Program-made: the position numbers and the translations under genes
NCBI RefSeq assembly: GCF_005435165.1
Contig: NZ_SGUC01000006.1
Coordinates: 79,091 to 143,090 of the forward strand
Direction of reading: 5' to 3'
Origin: Halorubrum sp. GN11_10-6_MGM
GTDB taxonomy: Archaea; Halobacteriota; Halobacteria; Halobacteriales; Haloferacaceae
Length of the DNA: 64,000 bases
Shown: positions 41,127 to 51,082 of the stretch, piece after piece
How the letters are laid out: each line of letters starts with the position of its first letter
How positions within the stretch are numbered: the first letter of the stretch is position 1
The notes under the pieces: model-generated
Told to the model about the DNA's origin: nothing
Databases searched by the model: none
The model's input: the letters and a program-made list of their open reading frames with translations, nothing else

Positions 41127-42248
41127 TCAGACGCTCGCGAGGAACAGCTGTACCGCCTTCGGGACGGCCACGCTGAGGAGGAGCTGGCTCCAGATGTTGA
41201 ACGTCGCCGGATACTCACGGGTCGCGCTCACGGTCTCGATGCGCTCTCGGATCTTCTCGACTTGATCGGTCGCGTCCTCGGGGACGTCGTACTCCCTGAC
41301 GTTCCACGGGTTCTCGATGTGCGACCGCAGTTCGGCCTCCAAGCGTTCGAGTTCGTCTCGCTTCTCCCGGTGGAGGAACCGGTGGAGCACGAACACCGCG
41401 AACGCGACCGTCGTGATGCTCGCCGCCCACACGGCGGTGAAGATGGCGGCGGCCGTGGCCGAAACCGACGCGACCGGCAGTCCCGGCGCGTAGATGAGGA
41501 AGGCGTAGGCGACGAGGCCGGCGACAACGTAGTAATATGCCTTCTTCACGAGTTCGCCGAAGGGGCGGAGTCCGCCGACGCCGTGGGGATCGAGGAAGTG
41601 TATCCCGACGTCGGACTCGTACAGACGCCACGGGGTGACGAACTCGATCTCCACGTAGACGACGAGAAACTGGACGAGGATCGGGGCGTACACGAAGGGG
41701 AAGACGACCCCGTTCGCGACGAGGCCCGTCGACGTGAACGTGCCGAGGTCGGCGTAGGTCCGGAGCAGTTGGAGCGTGGCGGCAGTCCCGAACAGCAGCC
41801 ACGGGAACCACGGCGGAATTAGGTCTCGAAACTGATCGATGTCGTCCGTGCGCTCTTCGAGTTTCATCTCCTCGACCGCGGCCTCGTAGGAGCGTCGCAG
41901 CGAGCGGGACCCGTACACGCTGCCGAGAAGCGCGATCGGCTGAAGCAGGAAGTACGGGTTCCGGACGTAGATGGGGTCCGTCCCGAAGTACAGGAGGTCC
42001 AGTCCGGTGGAGACCGCCGCCCAGCCGACGACCGTGACGACCGCGTAGAGGTACGCCGGCGGGAGCGAGAGATCGAAGAGGCGTCCGATCCGACCGAACC
42101 CGAGGTACCGGGCGAACGAATCCAACCAGAGATCTGCGTCGGGATCCGAGTTATCGGCGTGCTCGCCGGACTCAGGCGTCGCCGAGTCGGCGGACACTTC
42201 GCTTCGACGCTCGGTCGATCGGTCTCTCCGCTTCGTCACGTTCGACAC
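41127..42248 (-). CDS. Multi-pass membrane protein, unknown function
   Basis: A 373-residue protein with a hydrophilic, charged N-terminus of about 55 residues. About six hydrophobic segments follow (near 66-90, 100-118, 150-166, 178-205, 235-255 and 262-290). A coiled-coil-like stretch RFLHREKRDELERLEAELRS lies near 295-312, and a last weak helix is at the C-terminus. No family is recognised. It is a single gene, convergent with the Rieske gene. Confidence 0.72.
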   Translation of the reverse strand: MSNVTKRRDRSTERRSEVSADSATPESGEHADNSDPDADLWLDSFARYLGFGRIGRLFDLSLPPAYLYAVVTVVGWAAVSTGLDLLYFGTDPIYVRNPYFLLQPIALLGSVYGSRSLRRSYEAAVEEMKLEERTDDIDQFRDLIPPWFPWLLFGTAATLQLLRTYADLGTFTSTGLVANGVVFPFVYAPILVQFLVVYVEIEFVTPWRLYESDVGIHFLDPHGVGGLRPFGELVKKAYYYVVAGLVAYAFLIYAPGLPVASVSATAAAIFTAVWAASITTVAFAVFVLHRFLHREKRDELERLEAELRSHIENPWNVREYDVPEDATDQVEKIRERIETVSATREYPATFNIWSQLLLSVAVPKAVQLFLASV

Positions 42249-42395
42249 GTGACACGAGGAGCGAACAATAATGTACTGGTGTACCGGGACCCGTTTGGAC
42301 GCATGCTGGTCTCCCGCCAGTCCACCGCCGGCTTCGGGCGTCCGTTGGTCGAGCGCGATTCGGTGCCGATCCCGTGACCCGTTTTTCCCGCCGCG

Positions 42396-43676
42396 CTACG
42401 GCCGCGTCTCGGCGACGCGACGGATCGCGCCGGCGATCACGTCGATGCCGACCGCGAGGTCGTCCTCGACGACGTCGAAGTTAGTCGTGTGGTGGCCGCC
42501 AGGGTGATCGGTGCCGACGCCGAGGTAGCAGGCGAGGCCGCCCTGCTCTTGGACGCGGTTCATCAGGAACGTGGCGTCCTCGGAGCCGCCGAGCTCGTCG
42601 CTGTCGACGATGTTCGTGACGCCCGCGACGTCGCCCGCGGACTCCCCGACGAGCGCCGCGAGCGCGTCGTCACTCGTCGCGCTGGGCGCCTCGCCGAGCG
42701 TCGACACCTCGACCTCGCAGTCGTGCATGTCGGCCGCCGAGTCGAGGATGCGGTCGGCGTGGTCCGACATGTAGTCGGCGAGCTCGGTCGTCGCGCCGCG
42801 CAGCTCGCCCTCGATGTGCGACTCCTCGGGGATGATGTTCGTCGCGGTGCCGCCGCCGACGAGCCCGGCGTTCACGCGCGTCGGGCCGTCCGCGTGCCGC
42901 GGGATGGCGTAGAGGTTCTGGATCGCCGCCGCCATCGCCTGTACCGAGTTCCGTCCCTGCTCGGGCCGCGCGCCGGCGTGTGCGGGCTCGCCCGAGAACT
43001 CCGCGAGGAAGTGCCGCACCGCGAGGAACCCCTCGACGCCGCAGACCACCTCGCCGGACGGGTGGTCGAGACCGACGTGGACCGCGTAGAGGTAGTCGAC
43101 GTCGTCGAGGTGTCCCGACTCCGCCATCGGCTTGCCGCCGGCGACCTGCTCTTCGCCCGGCTGGAAGAACACCTTCAGCGTCCCGGAGAAGTCGGAGTCG
43201 AGGACGGCGTCGAGCGCGCCGAGGCCCATCGTCGCGTGGGCGTCGTGACCGCAGGCGTGCATGAACCCCTCGTGCTCGGAGCGGAACCCCTCGGCGGCCG
43301 GGACGTGGTCGCCCGACTCGGACTCCGTGATCGGAAGCGCGTCGATGTCGACGCGGAGGCCGACGACGGGCCCGTCGCCGCGCTCGACGACCGCGACGCA
43401 GCCGGTGTACCCCCCGGAGAGCTCGTCGAGGATCTCGGGGTCGGCGCCCGCCTCGCGGGCTCGGTCCTCCCACTCCGCCAGCTCCTCGTCGGCAGGGACG
43501 TTCAGTCGCTCGTCGGTCGCCAGCGCGTCGGGGCCGACGTGAAGCGCCGTCAGGTCCCGCTCGCGGAGGGCCTCGACGATGCGGGCGGTGGTGTAGAACT
43601 CGCGCCACGCGGGCTCGGGGTGGCGGTGGAGGTCGCGGCGAAACGCGCGGTACTCGTCGTTGTCGAGAGCGCTCAT
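42396..43676 (-). CDS. M20-family amidohydrolase/peptidase
   Basis: A 426-residue zinc hydrolase related to AbgB and IAA-amino acid hydrolases. FRRDLHRHPEPAWREFYT opens the protein, VGLRVDIDALPI and FMHACGHDAHATMGLGA carry metal ligands, and FFQPGEEQVAGGKPM has the catalytic Glu pair. The dimerisation domain follows (GEPAHAGARPEQGRNSVQAM), then GSEDATFLMNRV and GTDHPGGHHT close the active site. It removes acyl groups from amino acids or peptides in the cytoplasm; the substrate is not known. Confidence 0.9.
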   Translation of the reverse strand: MSALDNDEYRAFRRDLHRHPEPAWREFYTTARIVEALRERDLTALHVGPDALATDERLNVPADEELAEWEDRAREAGADPEILDELSGGYTGCVAVVERGDGPVVGLRVDIDALPITESESGDHVPAAEGFRSEHEGFMHACGHDAHATMGLGALDAVLDSDFSGTLKVFFQPGEEQVAGGKPMAESGHLDDVDYLYAVHVGLDHPSGEVVCGVEGFLAVRHFLAEFSGEPAHAGARPEQGRNSVQAMAAAIQNLYAIPRHADGPTRVNAGLVGGGTATNIIPEESHIEGELRGATTELADYMSDHADRILDSAADMHDCEVEVSTLGEAPSATSDDALAALVGESAGDVAGVTNIVDSDELGGSEDATFLMNRVQEQGGLACYLGVGTDHPGGHHTTNFDVVEDDLAVGIDVIAGAIRRVAETRP

Positions 43677-43819
43677 ACCCGTTGGTGACCCGGCGACCGC
43701 TTAAACGATCGCCTCGCGGAGAGCGGCGCGGACCGCTCCGAAACCGCCCGCCCGCGTTCGGGTCACTCGCACGAGAGTCACATTCGCTTCGTACGCGGGC
43801 CACACGATTCGTGCGAAAG

Positions 43820-44284
43820 TCACATGCGCTCCGTGTAATCCCACGTGTGGAGCCGCTCGGGCTCGATCCGGATCTCGACCTCGTCGCGCTCGGGGCGGAG
43901 CAGGCGGTCGGCGGTCCGGTTGTCGGTCCCGCCGAGGTACTTCGTCAGGAGCGACCGGAGGAGCCGCTTCTCCTCGTCCGGGACGACCGTCGCGCGGCCG
44001 CGACCGCGAACACCCTTGTACGGCGGGTCGTTCGTCGACACGTCGAAGGAGACCTCCGGGTCGTGGTCGACGAACTCGACGAGGTCCGCGTTCGCGCTCG
44101 TCGCGCAGCGGATCGCGCCGGGCGCGTCCACGGAGGCGCTCTCCGCGTCCGGGTCCCACGCGAACCACAGCGAGACGATCCACGGGTGGTCGCCCGGCGT
44201 GCGACAGCCGAGGCGAACCGGGACGCGCGCGGCACCGAGGTACTCGTCGACGCGGTCGCAGTCCCACGGGCCGGTCGGGTCCAT
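43820..44284 (-). CDS. Pyridoxamine 5'-phosphate oxidase-like flavin protein
   Basis: A 154-residue PPOX/FMN-binding split-barrel protein: RVPVRLGCRTPGDHPWIVSLWFAWDPD, CATSANADLVEFVDHDPEVSFDVSTNDPPYKGVRGRGRA, with the common KGVRGRG strand. Members bind FMN, F420 or haem; cofactor and substrate are unknown here. It is a single gene, divergent from archaeosine synthase. Confidence 0.83.
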   Translation of the reverse strand: MDPTGPWDCDRVDEYLGAARVPVRLGCRTPGDHPWIVSLWFAWDPDAESASVDAPGAIRCATSANADLVEFVDHDPEVSFDVSTNDPPYKGVRGRGRATVVPDEEKRLLRSLLTKYLGGTDNRTADRLLRPERDEVEIRIEPERLHTWDYTERM

Positions 44285-44402
44285 ACCGATCCCTCGGCCG
44301 CGCTCCGCCTAACAGTTCCGGCGGGTCCTGTCCGCCCGACTCTCGGCCGGCCGCGCGGTCGCGGAACACAAGAGAATTGACCGTCCCCGCGCGAGTGGTG
44401 GT

Positions 44403-46211
44403 ATGACCGACTACTTCGAGGTCCACGAACGGGACGGCGCCGCCCGCCTCGGGGAGGTCCGCCTCGCCGACCCCGTCACGACGCCGGCGCTCGCGGACCC
44501 GTTCCTCGACGACGCCGGGAGCCTCTGGGCCGGCGACCGCGAGGTGCCGGACGGCGACGAAACCGCGCTGACGGTGCTGCCACACCGGGCGTTTCCGGCC
44601 GGTACGCGCGAGGAAGTCCGCGAGTCGTTCGCGGTCGACCACCCCGGCGTCGACTTCCCCTCGGCCGCGGTCGTCGACAGCCGGAGCGCCCGCGACCTCG
44701 GCGTCGACGCGTACCTCCTCGCCGACGCGGGGGGGTTCGTCGGCCACGGCGAGGCGTTCCGCGACGCCGTGATCCGGGCGAAGGGCTCTCTCCCACCGGA
44801 CGCCGCGATCGGCCTCTCCGGCGTCGCCACGCCGCGGAACGTCGCGCTGCTCGCGTACGCGGGCGTCGACCTCGTCGACGCGACGCTCGCCCGGACGAAG
44901 GGGACGCAGGGGATGTATCTCACCGCGGACGCCGAGCACTTCCTCGAAGACCTCGACGAGCTGCCGTGCGCCTGTCCGGCCTGCGCGAAACCCCGGAGCG
45001 AGTTCACGCGCGCCGACTGCGCCGAGCACAACGTCAACGCGCTCCGCGCCGAGCTCCGCCGCGTCCGCGAGCGGATCCGGAGCGGTCGCCTGCGCGACTA
45101 CGTCGAGGGGCAGGCCCGCCACGAGGGGTGGCTCACGGCCGCGTTCCGCGAGTTCGACGACCATTGGGGGTACCTCGAAGAACGGACGCCGCTCATGCGC
45201 GACGCGGAGGTGACGGCGGCGTCGGCGGAGACGCTCGACCGCGTCGAGATCCGCCGGTTCGCCGACCGCGTCACGAGCCGCTACCGGAACCGATTCACGG
45301 ACCAGCCGCTCGTTCTGGTGCCCTGCTCGGCGACGAAGCCGTACAGCGACTCCCAGAGCCACCGGCAGTTCCACGACGCGATCAAGTGGCGCGGCCACAC
45401 CGTCTCGATGACCTCGCCGATCGGCGTGGTGCCCCAGGAGCTGGAGACGACCTACCCCGCGCAACACTACGACTCGGTCGTCACCGGCGACTGGAGCGAA
45501 GACGAGATCGAGTTCGTCGCGGAGGTGCTGCGCCGGTACCTGACGCGCAACGACTACTCCCGCGTGGTCGCGCACGTCCCCGAGGACGGCTACCGCGAGA
45601 TCTGCGAGCGAGTCGAGGCCGATCCCGAGATCGAGGTCCCCTTCGAGTACACCTGCGTCGACCACCCGACGACCGACGAGTCGCTCGGCGAACTGAACGC
45701 CGCGCTTCAGGGCGAGCCCGCCTACAGCAAGCGCGAGCGCGAGCACAACACGGTCCGCGCCATCGCGGACTACCTGCTCGGCGACGGCGCGGGCGACGAC
45801 CTGTTCGGCGGCGACGCCGGGGCCAGCGGCGACATCCGAACCACCGGACGGTACCCGAAGCTCCAGGTGTGGGGCGACGACCCCGACGCCGGCCGGGAGG
45901 GCGAGCCGGGCGAACAGCTGGCGACGATGGTCCCGCAGTACGGCACCCTATCCTTCACCCTCGCCGGCGCGCGGCGCTGGGTGGAGAGCGACGCGCCGAC
46001 GAAACGGGTCGAGATCGACGCGTTCGTCCCGCACGGGTCCGTTCTCGCGCCCGGGGTCGTCGACGCGGACGACGATATCCGCGTCGGCGACGAGGTCGTC
46101 GTCGAGGGGCCGAAGGCGTTCGCGGTCGGTCGCGCGGCGATGTCCGGCCCGGAGATGGCCGGGTCGACCCGCGGGGTCGCCGTCGAGGTTCGTCACGCCG
46201 ACGAGACGTGA
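44403..46211 (+). CDS. arcS: Archaeosine synthase ArcS (TgtA2), tRNA position 15 modification
   Basis: The 602-residue protein is built of an N-terminal TGT-like barrel (about 1-200), the ArcS core, and a C-terminal PUA domain (about 520-600, FVPHGSVLAPGVVDADDDIRVGDEVVV). The TGT-type zinc site is present (Cys189, Cys191, Cys194, His209). The ArcS-specific PCSATKPYSDSQSH lies at 307-320. Archaeal ArcS adds lysine to preQ0-modified tRNA on the way to archaeosine (with RaSEA) or converts it directly. The ATG at 44403 lies about 30 bases after an aagagaattga TATA-like stretch. Confidence 0.94.
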   Translation: MTDYFEVHERDGAARLGEVRLADPVTTPALADPFLDDAGSLWAGDREVPDGDETALTVLPHRAFPAGTREEVRESFAVDHPGVDFPSAAVVDSRSARDLGVDAYLLADAGGFVGHGEAFRDAVIRAKGSLPPDAAIGLSGVATPRNVALLAYAGVDLVDATLARTKGTQGMYLTADAEHFLEDLDELPCACPACAKPRSEFTRADCAEHNVNALRAELRRVRERIRSGRLRDYVEGQARHEGWLTAAFREFDDHWGYLEERTPLMRDAEVTAASAETLDRVEIRRFADRVTSRYRNRFTDQPLVLVPCSATKPYSDSQSHRQFHDAIKWRGHTVSMTSPIGVVPQELETTYPAQHYDSVVTGDWSEDEIEFVAEVLRRYLTRNDYSRVVAHVPEDGYREICERVEADPEIEVPFEYTCVDHPTTDESLGELNAALQGEPAYSKREREHNTVRAIADYLLGDGAGDDLFGGDAGASGDIRTTGRYPKLQVWGDDPDAGREGEPGEQLATMVPQYGTLSFTLAGARRWVESDAPTKRVEIDAFVPHGSVLAPGVVDADDDIRVGDEVVVEGPKAFAVGRAAMSGPEMAGSTRGVAVEVRHADET

Positions 46212-46315
46212 CCGAGTCCGAGAGCGCGGTCGAGCACGGGGAACGCAGCGCGTATCGCGTCGGCACCGAAACGCATGTTACCGCCGAGGTACCAGTTCCG
46301 CTTAAGTAGATCTCG

Positions 46316-46957
46316 ATGATATTGGTACTCAATAACGCGGTCGACGGCGGCTACATGGCCGACGAGATCGTCCACTTCCTCCCCGACGCCCGCGCGTACG
46401 ACTACCCGCACGAGGACGGCGACCCGAGCCTCGAAGACGTGGACGGCGTCGTCATCGGCGGGAGCGAGGTCGGCGTGTACGACGAGCCCGACCAGCCGTG
46501 GATCGCGGCCCAGAAGCGGTTCGCGCGCCGCCTCGTCGAGGAGGGCGTCCCGACGCTCGGCATCTGTTTCGGGCATCAGATTCTGAACGCCGCCCTCGGC
46601 GGCGAGGTCGTCGACAGCGGGACGTCCCGCCTCCGGCTCCACGACGCCGATCTCGACGCCGACGAGCCGCTGTTCGACGGCGTCGAACCCACGGTGCCCG
46701 TCCTTCACTCCGACGTCGTGACCGAACTCGGCGACGGGATGGAGGTTATCGGGCGTGCGGACTACTACGAGTACTTCGCCACGCGACACCGCGACCGCCC
46801 GGTCTGGTCGGTACAGTATCACCCCGAATTCACCCCTCGGATCGCCGACGAGTACGACGGCTGGGACGCGGCCGACGGCTCCTTCGAGGACTCCACCGCC
46901 ACCCGGACGCTCGCCAACTTCGCGGCCCTCGTCGAGTCGTCCGGAAGCGGACCGTAG
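46316..46957 (+). CDS. Class I glutamine amidotransferase (GuaA/TrpG-like)
   Basis: A 213-residue GATase: the nucleophile loop TLGICFGHQILNAALGG with Cys in GICFGHQ, an earlier VIGGSEVGVYDE oxyanion segment, and the catalytic His-Glu in SVQYHPEF. It hydrolyses glutamine to supply ammonia; the lack of a synthetase domain makes it a free subunit. The GMP synthase glutaminase subunit of archaea is one option, but no GuaAb is adjacent. A ttaag TATA-like element sits only 10-16 bases before the ATG. Confidence 0.88.
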   Translation: MILVLNNAVDGGYMADEIVHFLPDARAYDYPHEDGDPSLEDVDGVVIGGSEVGVYDEPDQPWIAAQKRFARRLVEEGVPTLGICFGHQILNAALGGEVVDSGTSRLRLHDADLDADEPLFDGVEPTVPVLHSDVVTELGDGMEVIGRADYYEYFATRHRDRPVWSVQYHPEFTPRIADEYDGWDAADGSFEDSTATRTLANFAALVESSGSGP

Positions 46958-47032
46958 CGGACACTCTAATTCATCGGTGCGGCGTCCGCGGGTGGCCCGC
47001 GCCGCGAACGGACGCAGCGACGGGTCGGCGGC

Positions 47033-48577
47033 TCAGTCGTCCGCGGTCGCCTCGGGGCGGTACGCCTCGCTTATATTCTTCCACTTCCCCGAGCGGAACC
47101 GCAGGTAGTTGATCGCGGCCGGGATCGTCGTCTCGGCCATGAACGCGAGGTAGAGACCCCACAGGCCGATCGCGGGGAGCGCCACCTCGGGGAGCGTGAC
47201 CCCGACGAGCGGGAGGTCGATCGCCGGCGTCGCGTCGTACGCGCCGACGTACGCGAGCGGGATCGAGACGCAGAACATCCCGAGGAACTGGCTCGCGAAG
47301 GGGATCTTCGTGTCGCCGGCGGCGTCGAGGGGGCCGGCCGCGCCGCCCGAGATCCCTTGGAATATCACCGCCGCACAGGCCGCGTACACGAGGTTAACGG
47401 CGATCGGGATCTCCGGGCTGTCGGGCGACTCGGCGAACAGCGAGACGATGTCGGTCGCGAAGACGGCGATCAGCACCGCGGAGACCGCGTACGTCGCCAC
47501 CGAGAAGCGGATGATGTCGCGGGCGTACGCCTCGGCCTCCTCGGGCCGTTCGACGCCGAGCTCCTGCCCGACCAGACTGGAGGAGGCGAGGCCGAACCCC
47601 CAGCCGGGGGTGTTCATGATCCCCCAGATGCGGCGGGCGATGACGAACGCGGCCACGGTGTTCTGGCCGAACACGTCGAGGATGGCGAGCATGGGGAACT
47701 CCGCGGCCGTCCAGACGAGGTTGCGCGCGCCCACCGGGACGCCGATCTCGACGAGGTCGCGGAGCATGCCGGGGTTGACGTACGAGCCGACGGGGTCGAT
47801 CGCGACCGGGAACTCGCCGATCAGCGGGGCGCTCCCGCGGACGATCCCGACGGTGAAGCCGGCGACCGCGAGCACGTTCGAGAGGACGGTCCCGACAGCG
47901 GCGCCCTCGACGCCCCAGCCGAAGCCGAAGATGAACAGCGCGCTGAGGACGATGTTCGCCAGCGCGCCGCCCGCCCGGACCTGCATCGCGGTGTAGGCGT
48001 CGTCGCAGCCGACGAGCACGCGGCTGCCGACGAGGTTGAGCGCGGCGAACGGGACCCCGAGCCCGACCACGCGGAGGTAGTCGGCGCCGTAAGCGATCGC
48101 CGCCTCGTTGCTGCTCAGGACGTCGATGAACGCGGGCGCGTACAGCCAGAACGCGCCGCTGACGGGGACGCTGATCGCGATCACGAGGAGCACGCTCGAC
48201 CGGACCGCGTCGCCGAGTTCGACGAACGCCTCGGCGCTGTAGCGCTGGGAGACGAGGGCGATGGTGCCGCCCGCGACGCCGCCGCCGAGCGCGAACGCGA
48301 GCCCCCAGTAGGGGCCGGCGAAGCCGACGCCGGCGACGGCGCTGGTGCCGACCGCGACGCCGACCATCGCGACGTCGACCGCGTTCTTCGACATCCGGGC
48401 GATCCCCGTCACGATCCGGGGCCACGCGAGGTCGGTCGTCCGGACCACGCGGTGACGGTCGATCAGGCCGACCCGCGCGAGGGCGAAGCCGATGTAGAGG
48501 ATAAGCGCGCGGAACGGGTTCGGCAGGCGAGCGAGGTATGAGACCAGCGCACGGAGGGATTTCGGCAGGCGAGACAC
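47033..48577 (-). CDS. MATE-family multidrug/metabolite exporter
   Basis: A 514-residue protein with twelve hydrophobic helices in two similar halves. VDVAMVGVAVGTSAVAGVGFAGPYWGLAFALGGG is the entry of the first half, and PMLAILDVFGQNTVAAFVIARRIWGI that of the second. Length and pattern fit NorM/DinF-like MATE transporters, which move cationic drugs or metabolites with sodium or protons. The substrate is not known. It is a single gene; its N-terminal extension of about 50 residues is longer than usual. Confidence 0.9.
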   Translation of the reverse strand: MSRLPKSLRALVSYLARLPNPFRALILYIGFALARVGLIDRHRVVRTTDLAWPRIVTGIARMSKNAVDVAMVGVAVGTSAVAGVGFAGPYWGLAFALGGGVAGGTIALVSQRYSAEAFVELGDAVRSSVLLVIAISVPVSGAFWLYAPAFIDVLSSNEAAIAYGADYLRVVGLGVPFAALNLVGSRVLVGCDDAYTAMQVRAGGALANIVLSALFIFGFGWGVEGAAVGTVLSNVLAVAGFTVGIVRGSAPLIGEFPVAIDPVGSYVNPGMLRDLVEIGVPVGARNLVWTAAEFPMLAILDVFGQNTVAAFVIARRIWGIMNTPGWGFGLASSSLVGQELGVERPEEAEAYARDIIRFSVATYAVSAVLIAVFATDIVSLFAESPDSPEIPIAVNLVYAACAAVIFQGISGGAAGPLDAAGDTKIPFASQFLGMFCVSIPLAYVGAYDATPAIDLPLVGVTLPEVALPAIGLWGLYLAFMAETTIPAAINYLRFRSGKWKNISEAYRPEATADD

Positions 48578-48695
48578 GGCGGGTGCGCCACTTTTCCGCT
48601 GCCGGCTAAAGTCGTTTCGTCACGCGGCAGACGGTTCCGGATCGGACGGGGTGCCGAGGCCGGGCGCTCCGGCCGGGCGCCGAGACCCGCTCCGC

Positions 48696-49136
48696 TCAGG
48701 CGCCGGAGACGAGGTAGACGGCGGCGGCGGCGAAGGCGATCCCGAGCCCCTTGCGGGCGGTGAACGACTCGCCGAGGAACAGGAAGCCGATCACGGACGA
48801 GAAGACGAGGAACATCGCGAAGATGGGCGTCACGACGCTCACCGGACCCAAAGAGAGCGAGCGGTACAACGCGAGGATGCCGATCCCGAGGAACACGCCC
48901 GCCGCGAGCACGTGCGCTAGCTTCGGCGACGCGAGGTGGGTGGTGAACCCCTGTCCGGTGTACGCGATCACGCCGATCGCCATGGCGACGAGGAGGGTGT
49001 TCGAGACGACGACGGCGACGTCGCTCGGGATCGCGTTCGGACCGGTCGTCGCGACGCGCATCAACGGAGAGACGAGCGCGTACGCGCCCATCGCGAGCAG
49101 CGCGTACGGGAGATACGTCGTGGCGGTAGCGTCCAT
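48696..49136 (-). CDS. Half-size EamA/DMT membrane protein
   Basis: A 146-residue protein with one EamA repeat (about five helices), ending RKGLGIAFAAAAVYLVSGA, the typical final helix. Full DMT carriers have two repeats, so this may work as a homodimer, as do small multidrug resistance proteins. It lies on the same strand as, and 30 bases downstream of, the sensor kinase gene at 49167. Confidence 0.82.
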   Translation of the reverse strand: MDATATTYLPYALLAMGAYALVSPLMRVATTGPNAIPSDVAVVVSNTLLVAMAIGVIAYTGQGFTTHLASPKLAHVLAAGVFLGIGILALYRSLSLGPVSVVTPIFAMFLVFSSVIGFLFLGESFTARKGLGIAFAAAAVYLVSGA

Positions 49137-49166
49137 ATCCCGGGGTCGCCGTCCGGAGGCAAGTGC

Positions 49167-50990
49167 CTATCGACCCGCGCCCGGCGCCGCGTCCGACGGA
49201 CCCGTCTCGTCGCCCGACGCCGACTCGTCGACCGACGCCGACTCGTCGACCGACGCCGACTCGTCGACCGGGGAGTCCGGAGCGTCATCCTCGGCGCCCG
49301 GATCGGACGGGCGGGAGCGGTCGACCGGAACCGAGACCGTCACGACCGTTCCCCGCGGCTCGCGCTCGGCGAACGAGATCCGCCCGCCGAGGTGGTCGAC
49401 GCCCCACTTGACGATCCACAGGCCGATACCGCTCCCGTGGCGCAGCGGCGTCTCGCTGCCCCGGTTCAACACGTCGTACTCGGCCGGGTCGATCCCGGGA
49501 CCGTCGTCGGCGACGGTGACCTCGACCCAGTCTCCCTCGACGGCCGCGTCGATCCGCACCCACGGCGCGTCCGCGTCGTTGTGTCGGACCGCGTTCGAAC
49601 AGAGGTTCTCCAAGACGACCCGCAACACGATCGGAACCGAGACGCAGGGGATCTCACCGATATCGAACCGTGCGTCCGAGTCGATGGAACGCGCGTCCGC
49701 GACCGCCTCGTCGACGACGCGCGGCAGCGGCGCCGACTCCGGCTCCTCCGTCGGGTCGAACAGCTCGCCCGCGGTCCGGGTGCGCTCGCTGAGTTCGAGC
49801 ATCCGGTCCGCGCTCTTCTCGATGACCGACAGGGCGCGCTCGTCGGTCGGGTCGGAGCGCAGCTGTTCGGCGTACCCCTGTATGAGATTCGTCTCCGTCC
49901 GGACGTCGTGACGGAACACGCGGTTGAGCACGTTGAGTCGCTGCTGTTGGCCGAGGTACGCCCCCACGTCGTGGAAGGAGATCACGCGGGCGGTGGTGCG
50001 GTCGTGGTCGTCGACGACGTCCCTGACCGTCGCCTCGTACGGCCGTTGCCCGTCGCGTCCGACGATCGGGATCGCCCGCGGTTTCTCCCCGTCTGCGTCG
50101 AGGTCGCTGACCGCGTCGTATCGCGGCACGACCGCCGCCGCGGACCGCCCGATCGCCGCGTGTCGGTCGGTGCCGAACGTCTCTGCCGCGCTCTCGTTCA
50201 GGTCGACGAGGAGCCCCTCCGTCCCGACGACGAAGACGGGGTCGTGGAGCTGTTCGAAGACGAGCTGTCGCGCGCGGCGACGCGGGGCGGGCGCGAGCGT
50301 CAACAGCCGGAACCGCGACAGCGCGAGCAGGTACGCGACCCCCGAGACCACGAACACGAGCGGGGTGGGGTCGAGTCCGGGGATCGGGAGCGCGCCCGAG
50401 AGGTACGCGAGGTTCCCGGCCCACGGCGCCGCGGTCCCGACGAGCAGCGCCGCGCTCTGCCCCCGGAACGGCTGGGCGTCGTCGCGGATCAGCTGGACCA
50501 GCGGGACCGACCCGGCCACGCCGAGGAGGTAGGTGTAGCCGGCGATGACGTAGTAGAGCGGGCCGGGGACGACGTCGAGGAACGTTCCGACGGCGGTCTC
50601 GCGCACGACGCGGTCGACCGCGAGGAGGTTGCCCGGATCTCCCGCGGCGGCGACCGCGACGGTGGCCGCGGGGAGGAGGGAGACGAGCGCCACGGAGAAC
50701 GGCGTCACGTAGCGGTCGTAGCCGGTGTACGCCAGCGCGAAGAAGAGCCAGCCGATCGGGATCGCGACGACGCCGACCCACTGGACGTCGTACCACAGCG
50801 CCTTCGCTGGCAGCGTCGTCGCCTCCAGTTCGAAGACGAGGAACGTCGCCCACCACACTTGCCCGGCGAGCAACACCGCGAGCCACGTCGCGCCCGGCTC
50901 GGGGCGCTCTCGCCACGCGAGGATCGCCCCCGACAGGCCGACCGTCACGGCGACCAAGAGAGCGACGGAGAGCGGGCTGAGCGCTGCCAT
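49167..50990 (-). CDS. Sensor histidine kinase with seven-helix N-terminal domain and PAS
   Basis: The 607-residue protein has seven hydrophobic helices (about 1-215; HisK N-terminal 7TM type). A PAS domain follows (about 230-340, FEQLHDPVFVVGTEGLLVDLNESAAETFG). The kinase core has H-box FRHDVRTETNLIQGYAEQL, N-box ENLCSNAVRHNDADA, G1 VADDGPGID and G2 HGSGIGLWIVKWGVDHLGG. The last 30 residues hold DESASV repeats coded by 18-base DNA repeats. It likely senses a membrane or extracellular cue and signals to an unlinked response regulator, since none is adjacent. The ATG at 50990 begins right at the first helix. Confidence 0.9.
   Translation of the reverse strand: MAALSPLSVALLVAVTVGLSGAILAWRERPEPGATWLAVLLAGQVWWATFLVFELEATTLPAKALWYDVQWVGVVAIPIGWLFFALAYTGYDRYVTPFSVALVSLLPAATVAVAAAGDPGNLLAVDRVVRETAVGTFLDVVPGPLYYVIAGYTYLLGVAGSVPLVQLIRDDAQPFRGQSAALLVGTAAPWAGNLAYLSGALPIPGLDPTPLVFVVSGVAYLLALSRFRLLTLAPAPRRRARQLVFEQLHDPVFVVGTEGLLVDLNESAAETFGTDRHAAIGRSAAAVVPRYDAVSDLDADGEKPRAIPIVGRDGQRPYEATVRDVVDDHDRTTARVISFHDVGAYLGQQQRLNVLNRVFRHDVRTETNLIQGYAEQLRSDPTDERALSVIEKSADRMLELSERTRTAGELFDPTEEPESAPLPRVVDEAVADARSIDSDARFDIGEIPCVSVPIVLRVVLENLCSNAVRHNDADAPWVRIDAAVEGDWVEVTVADDGPGIDPAEYDVLNRGSETPLRHGSGIGLWIVKWGVDHLGGRISFAEREPRGTVVTVSVPVDRSRPSDPGAEDDAPDSPVDESASVDESASVDESASGDETGPSDAAPGAGR
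49200..49272. repeat. 18-base tandem repeat coding DESASV in the kinase tail
   Basis: The unit gactcgtcgaccgacgcc occurs two to three times with near copies on each side. It codes DESASV in the C-terminal tail of the histidine kinase. It is in frame, so copy-number changes would alter only tail length. Confidence 0.75.
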
Positions 50991-51082
50991 ACGCTCCCCA
51001 ACGGATATTAGATTTATAACTTGTTGGGTCGAATTATATCAAAAAAACTCGTCGTGCCGCCCTCGAAGCCGCGGCCGCGACC

